Shown here: in pieces, positions 1-8,315 of the stretch | How positions within the stretch are numbered: the first letter of the stretch is position 1 | Layout: each line of letters begins with the position of its first letter | Assembly (NCBI RefSeq): GCF_000737765.1 | Contig: NZ_JPRI01000004.1 | Location: forward strand, 371,674-435,673 | Direction of reading: 5' to 3' | DNA from: Chryseobacterium vrystaatense | GTDB taxonomy: Bacteria > Bacteroidota > Bacteroidia > Flavobacteriales > Weeksellaceae | DNA: 64,000 nt | The notes under the pieces: generated by a model | Seen by the model: only the letters and a program-made list of their open reading frames with translations | Told to the model about the DNA's origin: nothing | Databases searched by the model: none | Program-made: the position numbers and the translations under genes

Positions 1-411
1 AGCGATGTTTACAGATAAAACACCGATTTGAGTTTTGATGTCTGCCATAGCAGCATTTTTCTCAGTTTGGATCGTCTGCTTAGCGGCTTCAATAATTTTG
101 TCTCCTTCATTTTTAGCAGCATCCTTAGCCTCACCTACGATTCTATCTTTAATTTCTCTGGCTTCTTTAAGGATAGCATCTCTTTCGATCTTAGCTTCAC
201 GAATAATTCTTTCGTTATCCTCTTTTAAAGTCTCCATCTCTTTTCTTGCTAGTTTAGCTTGATTAAGAGCATCAACAATAGAAGTTTCTCTGTCATTGAT
301 CGATTTTAAAATAGGTTTCCAAGCAAATTTGCCTAACAAAAATAATAATGCTAGAAAAATAACAGACTGGATAATAAATAATCCTGATGAAAACTGGTGA
401 ATTAATTCCAT
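1..411 (-). CDS. atpF: ATP synthase Fo subunit b, C-terminus cut by window edge
   Basis: This is the first 137 codons of subunit b, the peripheral stalk that holds F1 to the membrane sector. One N-terminal hydrophobic helix (about residues 8-26) is followed by a long charged Lys/Glu/Arg-rich helix typical of the b dimer, with a GKFAWKPI segment just after the membrane helix as in other AtpF proteins. The reading frame is open to base 1, so the C-terminus lies outside. The ATG at 409-411 follows atpE by 86 bases on the same strand, fitting the order atpB-atpE-atpF. Confidence 0.95.
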   Translation of the reverse strand, partial: MELIHQFSSGLFIIQSVIFLALLFLLGKFAWKPILKSINDRETSIVDALNQAKLARKEMETLKEDNERIIREAKIERDAILKEAREIKDRIVGEAKDAAKNEGDKIIEAAKQTIQTEKNAAMADIKTQIGVLSVNIA

Positions 412-497
412 TATATAAATGTATAAATAATTATTACTTTTTTTCTTAAATAACCATTACCTGTAACCAACCGTTACGGGTAATGGTTTGATTTTAA

Positions 498-692
498 TTA
501 GTTTACTGCGAATAGAGCAGCAAACGCAACACCTTCAACAAGTGCAGCAGCGATAAGCATAGCTGTTTGGATTTTTCCAGATTGCTCAGGTTGTCTAGCG
601 ATAGCCTCAAGAGCAGCAGCTCCGATTTTACCAAGACCAATACCAACACCTAGTACTACGATACCAGCACCTACAATTTTAGGGATTTCCAT
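498..692 (-). CDS. atpE: ATP synthase Fo subunit c
   Basis: A 64-residue hairpin protein, the c-ring subunit of the ATP synthase rotor. Two glycine- and alanine-rich membrane helices flank the polar loop RQP (residues 33-35), which contacts the F1 stalk. The ion-binding carboxylate is Glu53 in the second helix (LVEGVAF). The residue after it is Gly rather than Ser, and the usual sodium-binding polar cluster is not evident, so proton coupling is the simpler reading. It lies between atpB and atpF and is presumably co-transcribed with them; c is needed in many copies per complex. Confidence 0.96.
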   Translation of the reverse strand: MEIPKIVGAGIVVLGVGIGLGKIGAAALEAIARQPEQSGKIQTAMLIAAALVEGVAFAALFAVN

Positions 693-739
693 AATATATA
701 ATTTTAAAAAATTTGTTTTACTTTAATTTATAATTCCAA

Positions 740-1840
740 TTAGTGAGCAGCATGATGTTCGTGCTCGTGCTCCTGTACCGCCATTCCGATAAACAGAGCT
801 GATAACATTGTAAAGATATAAGCCTGTAGAAATGCAACCAATACTTCCAATAAATAGATTACTAGTGTTAAGAACGGGAATGCAACACCAGCTGCGAAGT
901 TCTTAAATACATAGATCAATCCGATCAAACTCATTACTACGATGTGTCCTGCAGTCATGTTAGCAAAAAGACGGATCATCAATGCGAAAGGCTTAGTAAT
1001 AGTTCCTAACAATTCGATTGGCAACATGATCAGTTTCATTGGCACAGGTACTCCCGGCATCCAGAAGATGTGCTTCCAATAATCTTTATTAGCAGAGAAT
1101 GTAGTGATTAAATAAGTAAGGATAGCAAGGAAAAACGTCAGGGTAATATTTCCCGTAACATTGATTCCGAAAGGCATCAATCCTAATACGTTAAGGAATA
1201 AGATAAAGAAGAATACGGTTAACAGATACCCCATAAATCTTTTGTATTTATGACCGATGTTCGGGATTGCTACTTCGTCTCTTACGAAAATGATTAACGG
1301 CTCTAAGAATCTTGCTGCTCCGGTAGGAACTACTGATTTCTTATAAGATTTAGCCATTCCAGCAAATAATACCAACATAAAGATTGATACTAATAAAAGA
1401 ATAAGTACGCTTTTTGTAATAGATAGATCTAAAGGTCTCTCGTTAGTAGGAAAACCATCTTCACCAAGTGTTAAAGTTCCCGCTGCATCCGTTTTGAATA
1501 TTTTCTCGTGGTGCAGTTTATAATAAGAACCATCTACTTCAGTTGTTTCACCGTGCATAAACCCTTCTTTACTGTTGCTCATAAAAGCATGGAATCCGTT
1601 GTCATAGAAAATAACCGGAAGAGGGAAACCGATGTGGTGACCGTCTTTGTCTACCATCAATGTGAAGTCGTGAGCATCCAACAAGTGATGATCGATGAAC
1701 TCTTTGTTTTCTTTACTTGCTTTGTCTTTTTCCGAAAGCTCTTGTGCAGGAGCTGTTCCAGCAGCAGCCTCGCCGTGCTGTGCAGACACTAAATTTAATA
1801 CAAAAATACTGTAGAATAAAACTGCGAATTTCTTAAACAT
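740..1840 (-). CDS. atpB: ATP synthase Fo subunit a
   Basis: Subunit a forms the proton half-channels next to the c-ring. The catalytic Arg is visible in the motif MIRLFANM (about residue 290), followed by AGHIV. Compared with the usual ~270 residues the protein is long (366): a signal-peptide-like start (MFKKFAVLFYSIFVL) and about 130 soluble residues precede the membrane core, as is common in Bacteroidota. The C-terminus is a His/Glu run (HEHEHHAAH). I chose the ATG at 1840. An in-frame TTG at 1864 lies inside the -7 promoter box (1862-1869) and cannot be in the message from that promoter. Confidence 0.95.
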   Translation of the reverse strand: MFKKFAVLFYSIFVLNLVSAQHGEAAAGTAPAQELSEKDKASKENKEFIDHHLLDAHDFTLMVDKDGHHIGFPLPVIFYDNGFHAFMSNSKEGFMHGETTEVDGSYYKLHHEKIFKTDAAGTLTLGEDGFPTNERPLDLSITKSVLILLLVSIFMLVLFAGMAKSYKKSVVPTGAARFLEPLIIFVRDEVAIPNIGHKYKRFMGYLLTVFFFILFLNVLGLMPFGINVTGNITLTFFLAILTYLITTFSANKDYWKHIFWMPGVPVPMKLIMLPIELLGTITKPFALMIRLFANMTAGHIVVMSLIGLIYVFKNFAAGVAFPFLTLVIYLLEVLVAFLQAYIFTMLSALFIGMAVQEHEHEHHAAH

Positions 1841-1861
1841 TGATAGGTTTTTTTCGTTGTG

Positions 1862-1890
1862 CAAAAATATAATATTTTTTCTATTTTCAA
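1862..1890 (-). promoter_or_regulatory. Bacteroidota-type promoter before atpB
   Basis: On the minus strand TTG (1888-1890), 18 bases, then TATTTTTG (1862-1869), a full match to the flavobacterial TTG / TAnnTTTG pattern, about 22 bases before the atpB ATG at 1840. It would allow atpBEF to be transcribed independently of the upstream membrane-protein gene. Confidence 0.7.
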
Positions 1891-1899
1891 TAAATAATT

Positions 1900-2271
1900 T
1901 TACTGTTTTTTGTCATGATTAATCAGCTTAATCGCATAGTATGTAAGTAGCGTCGTCAGGACAAAATAAGGTATTATAAAATGAAATTTATACCCTGGAA
2001 TCACTTCAAAGTTCAATTTCTTCCTAATTAAGTACATTAAACCGAATTTTAAAAGGATCAGACCAATCACAGACAGTCCTAAAAATTCAGGTGCTACTCT
2101 ATTAATTAAAACAATCATTGTAATCATCAGCATAAACATTACACTTAAAAAAAGATAAAATTTAACAATAATAATCTCATCTAAGTGAAAAACAAATTTC
2201 CAAAGGGAAAAATGAATCAGAAATGTTAAAAAGAATAATACCGTTACCAGGATATTAGGATTTAATTTCAT
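1900..2271 (-). CDS. Four-helix membrane protein at the head of the atp operon (AtpI-like position)
   Basis: A 123-residue protein with four predicted membrane helices (about 8-30, 33-57, 62-82, 96-115) and a lysine-rich C-terminus. It is the gene directly upstream of atpB on the same strand, a position where Bacteroidota carry AtpI-type assembly factors or small flavobacterial DUF proteins of this size (I think of DUF6168, unverified). No catalytic motif is seen. A role in assembling or stabilising the c-ring is inferred only from position and topology. A TATTTTTG box lies upstream at 2324-2331. Confidence 0.75.
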   Translation of the reverse strand: MKLNPNILVTVLFFLTFLIHFSLWKFVFHLDEIIIVKFYLFLSVMFMLMITMIVLINRVAPEFLGLSVIGLILLKFGLMYLIRKKLNFEVIPGYKFHFIIPYFVLTTLLTYYAIKLINHDKKQ

Positions 2272-2323
2272 TATAAACTTATTTTCAACCTCTATAAATA
2301 GGAAGGTTTATTTTAACTGATCG

Positions 2324-2331
2324 CAAAAATA
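2324..2331 (-). promoter_or_regulatory. -7 promoter box of the atp operon head gene
   Basis: TATTTTTG on the minus strand, 52 bases before the ATG at 2271. No convincing TTG is seen at 17-21 bases upstream. Confidence 0.45.
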
Positions 2332-2341
2332 GACTTTTTCT

Positions 2342-2359
2342 ATCGTATTTTCATACGAT
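2342..2359. promoter_or_regulatory. Perfect inverted repeat between the atp genes and ffh
   Basis: ATCGTAT, four bases, ATACGAT: a 7-base perfect palindrome arm in the divergent intergenic region. It could be an operator or simply a small hairpin; no U-run follows it on either strand, so it is not a standard terminator. Confidence 0.35.
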
Positions 2360-2408
2360 TTGATTTTTATCATTTTTTCTATATATATAATATTACGTCC
2401 CCGAACAC

Positions 2409-2438
2409 TTTGGATATGCTAAAAATTCCTTATTTTTG
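2409..2438 (+). promoter_or_regulatory. Bacteroidota-type promoter of ffh
   Basis: TTTG (2409-2412), 18 bases, TATTTTTG (2431-2438), 23 bases before the ffh ATG. Both elements match the flavobacterial consensus. Confidence 0.7.
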
Positions 2439-2461
2439 CAAACCTATAATTTACAATAAAT

Positions 2462-3823
2462 ATGTTTAATAGTTTACAGGATAAATTAGATAAGGCTCTA
2501 CATAATATTTCCGGACGCGGAAAGATCACCGAAATCAACGTAGCGGAAACCGTAAAGGAAATCCGTAGAGCGCTGGTAGATGCCGATGTTAACTATAAAG
2601 TTGCAAAAGATCTTACAAAAAGAGTTCAGGATAAAGCTTTAGGACAGAATGTTCTTACCTCCCTTACCCCTGGACAGTTAATGACGAAAATCGTTCATGA
2701 CGAATTAGTCGACCTGATGGGAGGTTCTCAGGAAGGAATCAATCTTTCAGGAAAGCCTACTGTGATCCTTATTGCAGGTCTTCAGGGTTCAGGTAAAACC
2801 ACCTTCTCAGGGAAACTGGCTCATTTTTTAAAGACAAAAAGAACTAAAAAACCTTTATTGGTTGCCTGTGACGTTTACCGTCCGGCAGCGATTGACCAGC
2901 TTAAGGTATTGGGTGGACAGATCGGAGTTCCGGTATTTACAGAGGAAGGTTCCACCAACCCTTCTACTATTGCTGAAAATGCCATCGCTTTTGCAAAAGC
3001 AAACGGCCATGATGTGGTAATCGTTGATACAGCAGGACGTCTTGCCATTGACGAGCAGATGATGAACGAAATCAAATCGGTACATTACTTCATCAAGCCT
3101 CAGGAGACTTTGTTTGTAGTGGACTCTATGACAGGTCAGGATGCTGTAAATACAGCCAAAGCATTCAACGACGCACTGAACTTTGACGGTGTTGTTCTAA
3201 CGAAGTTAGATGGTGATACACGAGGGGGTGCTGCTTTAACCATCCGTTCTGTAGTGGAAAAGCCAATCAAATTCATCTCTACCGGTGAGAAAATGGAAGC
3301 TTTAGATCTTTTCTATCCGGAAAGAATGGCAGACAGGATCTTAGGAATGGGTGACGTGGTTTCCTTAGTAGAAAGAGCTCAGGAGCAGTTTGATGAAGAA
3401 GAAGCCAAAAAACTACACAAAAAGATCGCTAAAAATGAATTTGGTTTTGATGACTTCCTGAAGCAGATCAACCAGATCAAGAAAATGGGTAATATGAAAG
3501 ACCTTATGGGAATGATTCCCGGGGTTGGAAAAGCAATCAAGGATGTTGAGATCAGTGATGATGCTTTCAAACATATTGAAGCGATCATCTACTCTATGAC
3601 TCCTGACGAAAGAAGAAGACCTTCTATTATTAACTCTCAGAGAAAGCAAAGAATTGCAAAAGGTGCAGGAAGAAAAATTGAAGATGTGAATCAGCTTATG
3701 AAGCAGTTTGAACAGATGGGTAAAATGATGAAGATGATGCAGGGACCTCAGGGAAAACAGATGATGCAGATGATGAGCAAAATGCCGAATATGCCGGGTA
3801 TGGGCGGAATGATGGGAAAATAA
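2462..3823 (+). CDS. ffh: Signal recognition particle GTPase Ffh (SRP54)
   Basis: Ffh binds SRP RNA and signal sequences of nascent membrane proteins and delivers ribosomes to FtsY. Domain order is as expected: an N-terminal helical bundle (1-90), the NG GTPase with P-loop GLQGSGKTT (106-114), DTAGR (189-193) and TKLDGD (247-252), then a methionine-rich M domain ending in many Met-Gly-Pro residues. Length (453) is normal. It is monocistronic: its own promoter lies upstream and a strong hairpin at 3849-3879 follows. No SRP RNA gene was recognised in the window. Confidence 0.98.
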   Translation: MFNSLQDKLDKALHNISGRGKITEINVAETVKEIRRALVDADVNYKVAKDLTKRVQDKALGQNVLTSLTPGQLMTKIVHDELVDLMGGSQEGINLSGKPTVILIAGLQGSGKTTFSGKLAHFLKTKRTKKPLLVACDVYRPAAIDQLKVLGGQIGVPVFTEEGSTNPSTIAENAIAFAKANGHDVVIVDTAGRLAIDEQMMNEIKSVHYFIKPQETLFVVDSMTGQDAVNTAKAFNDALNFDGVVLTKLDGDTRGGAALTIRSVVEKPIKFISTGEKMEALDLFYPERMADRILGMGDVVSLVERAQEQFDEEEAKKLHKKIAKNEFGFDDFLKQINQIKKMGNMKDLMGMIPGVGKAIKDVEISDDAFKHIEAIIYSMTPDERRRPSIINSQRKQRIAKGAGRKIEDVNQLMKQFEQMGKMMKMMQGPQGKQMMQMMSKMPNMPGMGGMMGK

Positions 3824-3848
3824 CAGTGTTTAAACCCCACAAGACATA

Positions 3849-3879
3849 AAAAAACTCTCAGAAATTCTGAGAGTTTTTT
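3849..3879. terminator. Bidirectional terminator between ffh and a porin gene
   Basis: A 13-base perfect stem (AAAACTCTCAGAA and its complement) around a one-base centre, flanked by A-run and T-run, so it works for ffh on the plus strand and for the converging beta-barrel gene on the minus strand. Confidence 0.85.
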
Positions 3880-3883
3880 GTTT

Positions 3884-4540
3884 TTATTTAAACTTGTATC
3901 CTAATCCGAGCTGGAAGAAGTTCATCTTCATTTTCTCGTCATTTACAGGATCTTTAATCATATTAGTCAGTCCAAAACTGTAACGTGCATCTACGAACAA
4001 TCCTTTGTACACATTATAATCAGCACCAAAGAAAAGTCCAAAATCTGTAGATTTTAAATTATCATTGAAAGCTTTTTCAAGATATTCTTCTCCTGCATTG
4101 ACCCCCTGTGGATTAGATGCTGCTCCACTCACCTTCATTTTTACAGTCGTATTGGCTTTAAAACTCATATAAGGACCTGCATAAATGCCCAACTCCGGAG
4201 TTGCATAATATCTTGCCGATACAGGAATTACAATTCTGTTGAAATTAAATTTTTCAGTCACCGTAATACCACCAGGCAATGAAACTTCTGCTTTTCCTCC
4301 TAAGTTCGCATATTGTACTTCGCCCTGAACAGCAAACTTACTATTCAATTTATGTTCCACCAAAGCTCCTACATAAAACCCGGATTTTGATTTCAACTTA
4401 CCTTCAATTCCTCCCAATTGAAGATCACCCTCATTAGAGTTTAGTTTTGATGATGCATAACCTGCTTTTACTCCAAAGGTTGTCTGCGCATTCATTCCTG
4501 TAAATAAAGCAAGAGCGGATGCTAATAAGATTTTTTTCAT
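3884..4540 (-). CDS. Outer-membrane beta-barrel protein (porin family)
   Basis: A 218-residue protein with a signal peptide ending near NAQ (residue 19), then alternating hydrophobic strands and a C-terminal aromatic strand (LGLGYKFK), the pattern of small Bacteroidota beta-barrels (OMP_b-brl_2 type). It resembles the product at 6434-7099 along its length (shared FG-KAGY start, VxALVExK, VPVSAxY, FxDARY, and similar ends), so the two are paralogues. It sits with three other barrel genes on the same strand. Ligand or function is unknown; a structural or small-solute channel role is possible. Confidence 0.85.
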   Translation of the reverse strand: MKKILLASALALFTGMNAQTTFGVKAGYASSKLNSNEGDLQLGGIEGKLKSKSGFYVGALVEHKLNSKFAVQGEVQYANLGGKAEVSLPGGITVTEKFNFNRIVIPVSARYYATPELGIYAGPYMSFKANTTVKMKVSGAASNPQGVNAGEEYLEKAFNDNLKSTDFGLFFGADYNVYKGLFVDARYSFGLTNMIKDPVNDEKMKMNFFQLGLGYKFK

Positions 4541-4576
4541 GATTATTATTTATTCTAAAATTTAATTTTTAAAGAT

Positions 4577-4607
4577 AAAAAAAGCCCCAAAATAAATTTC
4601 AGGGCTT
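4577..4607 (-). terminator. Terminator of the barrel gene 4633-5331
   Basis: On the minus strand AAGCCCTGAAA pairs with TTTGGGGCTT, followed by a T-run. Located just past the stop codon. Confidence 0.75.
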
Positions 4608-4632
4608 CTGTATTGTCTTAAATGTTTTCTAA

Positions 4633-5331
4633 TTATTTAGAAAAAACATATTTAACACCGATAGTAACTGAAGATAAGTTCAATCCGAAATTGTAGTTAT
4701 CAACACTTTTAGCACCATCTGTGTTATATTTAAAGTTGTTGTAACCGAATTCACCGATAGTAGCTTCGATAGTCCAGTTTTTGTTTAAGAAATAATCTAA
4801 ACCTGGCTTAACAGCAACACCGATAGAAGTAGATTTTGCTTTATCAATACTAGTAGAAGTTGTAGTAGTTGTAGTTGCTGGAACACCTGTAGAAGAAGAT
4901 ACAGTTGTAGTAGTTTCAACTTTATCTTTACCGCTACCAAATTCCATAGGAACTGATAACTGACCGAAGATATACAATTTATCACTTAAAGTCCAGTATT
5001 TTCTAACGAAAGGCTCAACTACGATAGCGTTGTTGATATCTTTTGTTGTTCCTACTGTTGCAGTTGTGATGTTACCGAAAGTGTTAGTAGTGTTTACTTC
5101 AGTTGTTGTTTTTGCGTTTTTGTAACCAACACCTACACCTACAGCAAGGTTAGTGTTTACAAAATATCCTACTGTTGGAATGATATTGATTTCAGATACT
5201 TTTTTATCTGTATTGTTGTTGCTTTCCTGAGAAAATCCTAACTGACCTGATACATATACAGTACCTTTAGCAATTTGAGCATTTGATAGACCGAAAAGTG
5301 CAATTGCACCAGCTAATACTAATTTTTTCAT
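4633..5331 (-). CDS. Outer-membrane beta-barrel protein with Thr-rich loops
   Basis: A 232-residue protein with a signal peptide (cleavage near SNAQ, residue 19) and amphipathic strands ending in an aromatic C-terminal strand (VTIGVKYVFSK). Predicted outer loops are unusually rich in Thr and Ser (for example VETTTTVSSSTG and the nearby TTTTTTSTS), giving low-complexity DNA at about 4840-4920. It is a member of the same general barrel class as its neighbours but not a close copy of them. Function unknown. Terminators on both sides and its own -7 box suggest single-gene transcription. Confidence 0.82.
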   Translation of the reverse strand: MKKLVLAGAIALFGLSNAQIAKGTVYVSGQLGFSQESNNNTDKKVSEINIIPTVGYFVNTNLAVGVGVGYKNAKTTTEVNTTNTFGNITTATVGTTKDINNAIVVEPFVRKYWTLSDKLYIFGQLSVPMEFGSGKDKVETTTTVSSSTGVPATTTTTTSTSIDKAKSTSIGVAVKPGLDYFLNKNWTIEATIGEFGYNNFKYNTDGAKSVDNYNFGLNLSSVTIGVKYVFSK

Positions 5332-5360
5332 TTTATAATAATTTTAATACTTTCTGAGGG

Positions 5361-5368
5361 CAAATTTA
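5361..5368 (-). promoter_or_regulatory. -7 promoter box of the Thr-rich barrel gene
   Basis: TAAATTTG on the minus strand followed by C, 30 bases before the ATG at 5331. No clear TTG at the expected -33 position. Confidence 0.5.
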
Positions 5369-5737
5369 CAGTGGGTCCGGCTAATATTAAAATTTGTTAA
5401 CGTGATTAATATCATTGCCTATTTTTAGTGATTTCCTAAATTAAAACGTATTAATAGTAATGTTTTGTTTTTTTCACAATATTTGGAATAAAAAAACTAT
5501 AATTGTTCAATGGGATCGAAATATACTTACTCTTTTGAATTTATCATTTTCTTATAAATTCTTTATTATTTATAATTATCAACAGCGAAAAACAGTATAA
5601 AACGTTAATATTTAAGGCTTTAGTCTTAAAGTGAAGCAAATATTTATAAATTAAGATAAATTTTCTATCTGTCAATCATCAAATGGATTGATTTATCTGA
5701 AATACCTAATCATATCAGATATTCATTCGTATTCAAA

Positions 5738-5767
5738 TAAAAAACTCCAGCTCTAAAGCCGGAGTTT
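5738..5767 (-). terminator. Terminator of the barrel gene 5791-6288
   Basis: On the minus strand AAACTCCGGCT, four-base loop, AGCTGGAGTTT with one mismatch, then a T-run. Confidence 0.8.
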
Positions 5768-5790
5768 GATATTGTATTCTTAATATATCC

Positions 5791-6288
5791 TTATTTAAGG
5801 AAGAAGTTGTAGCCTATATTAACGGCACCTACGTTCCAGCTGGAAGTATACCATCCATAATCACGTCTGTTGCTGATCGTCTGGTATCCTAAATACAGTT
5901 CACCTTTAGCCATCTGGTATCCAAATTTAGGCTGTGCGTAGAAACCTCCGTCTACTCCATCTTTTACAGAAATTCCGTATCCAAGATCCAGACCTACAAA
6001 GATAGGAGCTCCTGAAAATTTGTATTTTCCTGAAACTGCTACAGGAATAAATCCGAAATCGTCAAAATTATCCTTTCCGAAGAAATGAGAATATCCTGTT
6101 GTAACCCCAAGGTCTAGTCCTTTTGTAATATTCCACATATAGGCAGCATCTACTCCTAATGTAAATGAAGATGCATCACCGGCATCACCCACCGGAATAC
6201 CGATGTGACCTCCCAGCTTAAACCCTTCCTGCGCGTGTGCCGCACCACCTAACAGCGCGAAAGCACCTAGTAAAAATAGCTTTTTCAT
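5791..6288 (-). CDS. Small outer-membrane beta-barrel protein
   Basis: A 165-residue protein with a signal peptide cut near AHAQ (residue 20) and glycine- and aromatic-rich strands ending in VNIGYNFFLK. The size would fit an eight-stranded barrel. It is not obviously a copy of the flanking barrels but shares their class, strand and transcription style (own -7 box at 6314-6321, own terminator). No enzymatic motif. Function unknown. Confidence 0.82.
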   Translation of the reverse strand: MKKLFLLGAFALLGGAAHAQEGFKLGGHIGIPVGDAGDASSFTLGVDAAYMWNITKGLDLGVTTGYSHFFGKDNFDDFGFIPVAVSGKYKFSGAPIFVGLDLGYGISVKDGVDGGFYAQPKFGYQMAKGELYLGYQTISNRRDYGWYTSSWNVGAVNIGYNFFLK

Positions 6289-6313
6289 TATTTAAATAGT
6301 TTAATTGATACCA

Positions 6314-6321
6314 CAAAATTA
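6314..6321 (-). promoter_or_regulatory. -7 promoter box of the small barrel gene
   Basis: TAATTTTG on the minus strand, 25 bases before the ATG at 6288; the -33 element is not convincing. Confidence 0.45.
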
Positions 6322-6375
6322 ATAATTATTTTCATTATTAACATAAAGTTAACGATACACATTCGTAAAAACAAT

Positions 6376-6408
6376 AAAAAAGCGGGACAAAATTCTTGTC
6401 CCGCTTTA
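6376..6408 (-). terminator. Terminator of the barrel gene 6434-7099
   Basis: An 11-base perfect GC-rich stem (AAGCGGGACAA and complement) with a short loop and a T-run on the minus strand. Confidence 0.88.
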
Positions 6409-6433
6409 TATCTTTAATGAAGTTCCAATGGAA

Positions 6434-7099
6434 CTAGTTTCCTCCGAATTTAAAACCAACACCAACCTGTAAAAAGCTGTTCGTTGTTTTCTCTCCATCA
6501 ATAGGGTTTTTAGCTAAATTAGAAACTCCCATATTGTATCTGGCATCAAAGAACAATCCGTTTTCCAACATATATTCAGCTCCAAGGAAAGGCGCAATGT
6601 TCAGTTTATTCGTTTGATCCTTAATATCTGTTTCGTCATTACCTTCAAGTTCAAATCCAGGGATTATTCCTCCTAAACCTAAATCAGTAACAGTTTTAGA
6701 TTTTGCAGTAAGAATATATCCAAAACTTGCACCTGCAGAAACTGATAATCCTTCTGTAATAAAATATTTAGCAGAAACAGGAACCATTAATGTTCCAAAA
6801 ATCATTTTATTCTGAATTTTGAAATAGTCATTATCCTGATCCTTTACACTTTTGGAAACTTTACCTCCTAATTGAGAGTATAAAATTTCTCCCTGCAAAC
6901 CAAACTTATCGCTGATCTTATATTCAACCAAACCTCCTACATAAAAAGTATGGGAAGGATCTGTTGTTTCAGAATTTTTTCCGTTTTTGAATTTTAAAGT
7001 TGAAAGTGAGTAACCAGCCTTCGCTCCGAATCTAACTTCCTGAGCAGTCAAATTAGCACTTACTACTGCCGCTACTGCAACAAGTAAAAGTTTTTTCAT
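6434..7099 (-). CDS. Outer-membrane beta-barrel protein (porin family)
   Basis: A 221-residue protein with a signal peptide cut near LTAQ (residue 20) and a barrel domain closely related to that of the 3884-4540 gene, which points to an old duplication within this cluster. The protein ends VGVGFKFGGN, so three residues follow the usual terminal aromatic. A full TTG-19-TAGTTTTG promoter is present upstream and a strong terminator downstream, hence a monocistronic and probably well-expressed gene. The substrate is not predictable from sequence. Confidence 0.85.
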   Translation of the reverse strand: MKKLLLVAVAAVVSANLTAQEVRFGAKAGYSLSTLKFKNGKNSETTDPSHTFYVGGLVEYKISDKFGLQGEILYSQLGGKVSKSVKDQDNDYFKIQNKMIFGTLMVPVSAKYFITEGLSVSAGASFGYILTAKSKTVTDLGLGGIIPGFELEGNDETDIKDQTNKLNIAPFLGAEYMLENGLFFDARYNMGVSNLAKNPIDGEKTTNSFLQVGVGFKFGGN

Positions 7100-7127
7100 T
7101 GTATTAGTTTTTTTAATTAATCTGCCG

Positions 7128-7157
7128 CAAAACTAATACTATTTTTGGAATTAACAA
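7128..7157 (-). promoter_or_regulatory. Bacteroidota-type promoter of the barrel gene 6434-7099
   Basis: On the minus strand TTG (7155-7157), 19 bases, TAGTTTTG (7128-7135), 29 bases before the ATG. Confidence 0.65.
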
Positions 7158-7219
7158 CTTTTAACAAAAAAAACTCATCGTATTACAGGTTGCATTATAC
7201 TGTATAGGCAAATGAAAAT

Positions 7220-8176
7220 TTAATCTTTCAGTCTTTTATCTTCTTCATTGTATGCTAAAATGATCTTTTTCACTACCGGATGTCTTACCACATCTTCTTC
7301 TGTAAGATGTACAAAACCGATTTCTTTCACGTCTTTCAAAATTCTCATCGCCTCCTTTAGTCCCGACTGTTGTTTCGGTGGTAAATCGATCTGGGTTGGA
7401 TCCCCTGTGATGATGAACTTTGCATTCATCCCCATTCTGGTCAGGAACATTTTCATTTGTGCATGGGTGGTGTTCTGTGCTTCATCAAGAATTACAAAAG
7501 CATCGTCAAGGGTACGTCCTCTCATAAAAGCTAGAGGAGCGACTTCAATGACTTTCTTCTCCATAAACCCCTCCAGTTTTTCGTGAGGGATCATATCTCT
7601 CAATGCATCATATAACGGCTGTAAATACGGATCCAGCTTTTCTTTAAGATCTCCAGGCAGAAAACCAAGACTTTCTCCAGCTTCTACAGCAGGTCTTGTA
7701 AGGACGATTCTTTTCACTTCCTTATCTCTCAAAGCTCTCGCTGCCAGGGCTACACTGGTGTATGTTTTCCCCGTTCCTGCAGGACCAATGGCAAACACCA
7801 TATCCTTTTTCTCGGTTTCTTTTACCAGTTTCTTAAGATTCGTGGTTTTGGCTTTGATCACCTTACCATTCACTCCCTTCACAATAATATCCTGATCGAA
7901 AATCAAGTGCTTCTCGTTCTCATCCTTTATATTCAGGACGTTTTCAACGTCTTTCAGGCTAATAGAATTGTTTTTAGAGATAAATTTTATAATATCATCC
8001 AGTTTGAGTTTAAATATATCTAAAGCCTCCTGATTACCCATTGCGAAGATAAAATGATCCCGTCCTGTGATCTTAAGCGTAGGGAAGCTTGATTTTAATA
8101 AGTTGAAATATTGGTTATTAACGCCATAGAAGGTCTTTACATCGACATCTTCCAAATCGTATGTTAATTCGAACAT
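7220..8176 (-). CDS. phoH: PhoH-family ATPase
   Basis: PhoH-like proteins are cytoplasmic ATPases linked to RNA metabolism and phosphate or stress responses. The P-loop GPAGTGKT (131-138) and Walker B VILDEAQN (about 228-235) are intact, followed by GDPTQIDLP as in PhoH2/PhoL. About 100 N-terminal residues form the KH-like N-domain seen in the PhoL group. Length 318 is normal. The gene runs divergently from the SAM-hydrolase gene; a TAAATTTG box lies on the minus strand at 8221-8228. No ybeY neighbour is present, unlike in many Proteobacteria. Confidence 0.93.
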   Translation of the reverse strand: MFELTYDLEDVDVKTFYGVNNQYFNLLKSSFPTLKITGRDHFIFAMGNQEALDIFKLKLDDIIKFISKNNSISLKDVENVLNIKDENEKHLIFDQDIIVKGVNGKVIKAKTTNLKKLVKETEKKDMVFAIGPAGTGKTYTSVALAARALRDKEVKRIVLTRPAVEAGESLGFLPGDLKEKLDPYLQPLYDALRDMIPHEKLEGFMEKKVIEVAPLAFMRGRTLDDAFVILDEAQNTTHAQMKMFLTRMGMNAKFIITGDPTQIDLPPKQQSGLKEAMRILKDVKEIGFVHLTEEDVVRHPVVKKIILAYNEEDKRLKD

Positions 8177-8251
8177 GCAGTATTTTTATTTGTTTAGATC
8201 TTAAAATTAAAGCTTTTTTTCAAATTTATATCAATTCTTTTCCACAATCTT

Positions 8252-8283
8252 TTGGGGCTTTGTTTTTATTTTAAATAACTTTG
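8252..8283 (+). promoter_or_regulatory. Bacteroidota-type promoter of the SAM hydrolase-family gene
   Basis: TTG (8252-8254), 21 bases, TAACTTTG (8276-8283), 32 bases before the ATG at 8316. Confidence 0.6.
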
Positions 8284-8315
8284 CAGTAAACACTATTTAT
8301 TCTACACAAAGATTC

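Larger units (their letters stand above)
5332..5790. other. 459-base AT-rich intergenic region
   Basis: It contains the -7 box of the 4633-5331 gene near one end and the terminator of the 5791-6288 gene near the other. Between them is AT-rich sequence with a short inverted repeat around 5613-5630. I see no open frame or RNA gene. Confidence 0.6.

Noticed and set aside
1841..1864. N-terminal extension of AtpB from a TTG codon
   Set aside because: The TTG lies in the -7 promoter box, so it would not be transcribed from that promoter.
4797..4985. Leu-rich open frame overlapping the Thr-rich barrel gene
   Set aside because: It is a frame-shifted reading of the Thr/Ser codon run in the same strand, with composition of a low-complexity artefact.
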